Origin: Sedimenticola sp. | Lineage (GTDB): Bacteria; Pseudomonadota; Gammaproteobacteria; Chromatiales; Chromatiaceae | Reading direction: 5' to 3' | DNA length: 7,256 nucleotides | Assembly (NCBI GenBank): GCA_030590525.1 | Contig: JAUUYI010000098.1 | Location: 1-7,256, forward strand | Part shown: in pieces, positions 5,745 through 7,256 of the stretch | Numbering within the stretch: the first letter of the stretch is position 1 | Layout of the letters: the number at the start of each line of letters is the position of its first letter | Notes under the pieces: model-generated | Database searches by the model: none | The model's input: only the letters and a program-made list of their open reading frames with translations | What the model was told of the DNA's origin: nothing | Translations under genes and position numbers: made by a program

Positions 5745-7256
5745 ATGGCTAGAAAGGAGCCCCGTTACCGTTCACGAAGACCCGCGCGTCACCATGCGCC
5801 TTTGCCTGCGCAGGAACGGCCGGCGTTAGGGATAGCCGGCAATCTGGCACATGCTTTTATCGACTCGCCCCTCGCGCCGCTGTTAATGGTGGCGGTCATG
5901 GCAATCGGGATCCTGGCATTGCTGTTCACGCCGCGCCAGGAGGATCCCCAGATTTCGGTCCCTATGATCGATATCTTTATCCAATATCCAGGTGCTTCGG
6001 CCGAGCAGGTATCGAATTTAGCGATAAGTCCGTTGGAACGGATCATGAAGGAGATCCCGGGCGTTGAGTATGTCTACTCCACGTCAAAGCGGGATCAGGG
6101 GTTGGTAACGGTCCGCTTTTTTGTCGGTGAACCCATGGGTCCCTCGATCGTCAAGGTTCATGACAAACTGCAGATGAATCTCGACAAGATCCCTCCCGGT
6201 GTCTCCCTGCCACTGGTGAAGCCGAAAAGCGCCGATGATGTGCCGGTGGTAACCCTTACGCTGTGGTCAACGGAACTGGACGATGCCGTGTTGCGTACCC
6301 TGGCCTTCGACGTGCTTCAGCGATTGAGCGAGGTACCGGATACGGGGCAGGGATTTGTGGTCGGCGGCCGTGTCGAGCAGATCCGGGTGGAGGTAATGGC
6401 CGAGCAGTTGAGCGGTTACGGGGTCAGCCTGGATCAGGTGGCTGAGATCATTCGTTCTGCCAATAAGGAGCAGGGCGGTGGCTCGGTAGAGAGCAACGAT
6501 ATCCTGTTCAAGGTTTCTGCCGGATCTTATCTGAAGACCGCCGAAGATGTGGCGAGGCTGATGGTGGGGTCTCATCAAGGTATGCCGGTGTATGTGCGGG
6601 ATATCGCGCATGTGTTCGAGGGTCCGGCGGAAACAGAACAGCTGGTAACCTATTTCTCCGGTCCGGCCAACCCCGAGGGCACCCCTGCAGCGGCTGGGGC
6701 ACCCGCGGTGACGATCGCCATTGCCAAGCGTGAGGGAACCAACGGGGTCACCGTGGCGGATGCCATCCTGGAAAAGCTGGAGACCTTGAAGGGCAGCCTG
6801 ATTCCGGGCACTGTCCAGGCGAGTATTACCCGCAACTACGGCAAGACAGCCAACGACAAGGTTAACGAGCTATTGGGGGCCATGTGGTGGGCGACGGTCG
6901 CCGTAAGTCTGCTCTGCCTGATTACCCTGGGAGCACGCCCCGCCATCGTCGTGATCACCGTCATCCCGCTGGTCATTCTGATCACCATCTGGTCTGCCTG
7001 GATACTGGGATTTACCATCGATCGGGTCAGTTTGTTTGCGCTGATCTTCTCCATCGGTATCCTGGTGGATGACGCCACGGTGGTGGTGGAAAACATCTAC
7101 CGCCGTTGGCTGCACGATGGGGAAACCACCACCTCCACAGCGGTAGATGCGGTACGCGAGGTGGGCAACCCGACTATCATGGCCAACCTCACCATCTTTG
7201 CAGCTTTGCTGCCTATGGGGTTCGTGAGTGGCCTGATGGGCCCCTATATGCTGCCC
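5745..7256 (+). CDS. RND efflux permease of a second subfamily (3' end outside window)
   Basis: The first 504 codons of an RND transporter open to the right edge, roughly half of a usual 1030-1100-residue protein. After a basic, proline-containing leader (residues 1-27, RYRSRRPARHH) come the conserved start LGIAGNLAHAFIDSPLAPL, TM1 about 43-61, the segment TPRQEDPQISVPMIDIFIQYPGASAEQV, the N-terminal porter domain, then TM2 about 378-396, TM3 about 399-422, TM4 about 427-449 and TM5 about 475-497. The TM4 pair D442-D443 (GILVDDATVVVENIYRR) is the proton relay of drug-type RND pumps. The first half looks intact, with no frameshift. The porter region has a Gly/Ala/Pro-rich stretch (306-320) absent from the first pump. 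ATG 5745 is the only good start: the only other in-frame candidate before the conserved region is TTG 5727, upstream. No adaptor gene precedes it; one may follow beyond the edge. The sequence differs strongly from the minus-strand pump, so this is not a recent duplication. Substrate unknown. Confidence 0.95.
   Translation, partial: MARKEPRYRSRRPARHHAPLPAQERPALGIAGNLAHAFIDSPLAPLLMVAVMAIGILALLFTPRQEDPQISVPMIDIFIQYPGASAEQVSNLAISPLERIMKEIPGVEYVYSTSKRDQGLVTVRFFVGEPMGPSIVKVHDKLQMNLDKIPPGVSLPLVKPKSADDVPVVTLTLWSTELDDAVLRTLAFDVLQRLSEVPDTGQGFVVGGRVEQIRVEVMAEQLSGYGVSLDQVAEIIRSANKEQGGGSVESNDILFKVSAGSYLKTAEDVARLMVGSHQGMPVYVRDIAHVFEGPAETEQLVTYFSGPANPEGTPAAAGAPAVTIAIAKREGTNGVTVADAILEKLETLKGSLIPGTVQASITRNYGKTANDKVNELLGAMWWATVAVSLLCLITLGARPAIVVITVIPLVILITIWSAWILGFTIDRVSLFALIFSIGILVDDATVVVENIYRRWLHDGETTTSTAVDAVREVGNPTIMANLTIFAALLPMGFVSGLMGPYMLP

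Noticed and set aside
5599..5760. CTTGGG/CCCAG hairpin near 5726-5741 as a terminator between the pentapeptide gene and the RND gene.
   Set aside because: The stem is about 5 bp and has no T-tract after it; it overlaps the likely ribosome binding site of the RND gene.
6267..6611. Minus-strand open frames within the second RND gene (also 6836-7096).
   Set aside because: They overlap a continuous plus-strand RND reading frame with clear conserved motifs and have no recognizable features.
7075..7100. Possibility that the second RND gene encodes a heavy-metal (CusA/CzcA) pump.
   Set aside because: TM4 carries an adjacent Asp-Asp pair (VDDATVVVEN), as in drug-type RND proteins, instead of the heavy-metal type TM4 motif I recall for CusA (GAMVDAAIV).

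Overview
This window reads as chromosomal DNA of a Gram-negative proteobacterium, most likely a gammaproteobacterium. The evidence is two tripartite-type RND efflux pumps (which need an outer membrane), moderately GC-rich codon use with frequent CTG, GGC and GCC codons, and a small palindromic intergenic repeat at the left edge. That repeat resembles ones I recall from free-living and symbiotic gammaproteobacteria such as the Chromatiales. The taxon is inference; no rRNA or other marker gene is present.

Layout from the left. Positions 1-215 hold no gene but carry a dispersed-type palindromic repeat, an 18-bp perfect hairpin that looks like a two-way terminator, and an AT-rich stem-loop just after the stop of the first operon. 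Positions 216-4354, all on the minus strand, form a two-gene operon: a periplasmic adaptor (MexH-like) followed by an inner-membrane RND permease (MexI/MexW-like). The two genes overlap by 4 bases (GTGA). Together they would form the inner-membrane and periplasmic parts of a drug or small-molecule efflux pump; no outer-membrane channel gene or regulator is in the window.

Positions 4355-4743 are a divergent intergenic region with candidate promoters for both sides, including a sigma-54-like site (GG-N10-GC spacing) ahead of the rightward gene. Positions 4744-5598 (plus) encode a 284-residue pentapeptide-repeat protein with about 46 repeats in three blocks. After a 146-base gap without a clear terminator, a second RND permease starts at 5745 (plus) and runs off the right edge; 504 codons are visible. 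It belongs to a different RND branch from the first pump, although both carry the Asp-Asp proton-relay pair of drug-type RND proteins.

Taken together this looks like an efflux or stress locus. A complete adaptor-permease pair is transcribed leftward. A pentapeptide-repeat protein, possibly co-transcribed with a second pump, is read rightward. Some pentapeptide proteins (Qnr, MfpA, AlbG) protect DNA gyrase from toxins or drugs, so target protection next to export is an attractive hypothesis, but nothing in the sequence proves it. I see no CRISPR array, tRNA, rRNA, transposase or phage gene.
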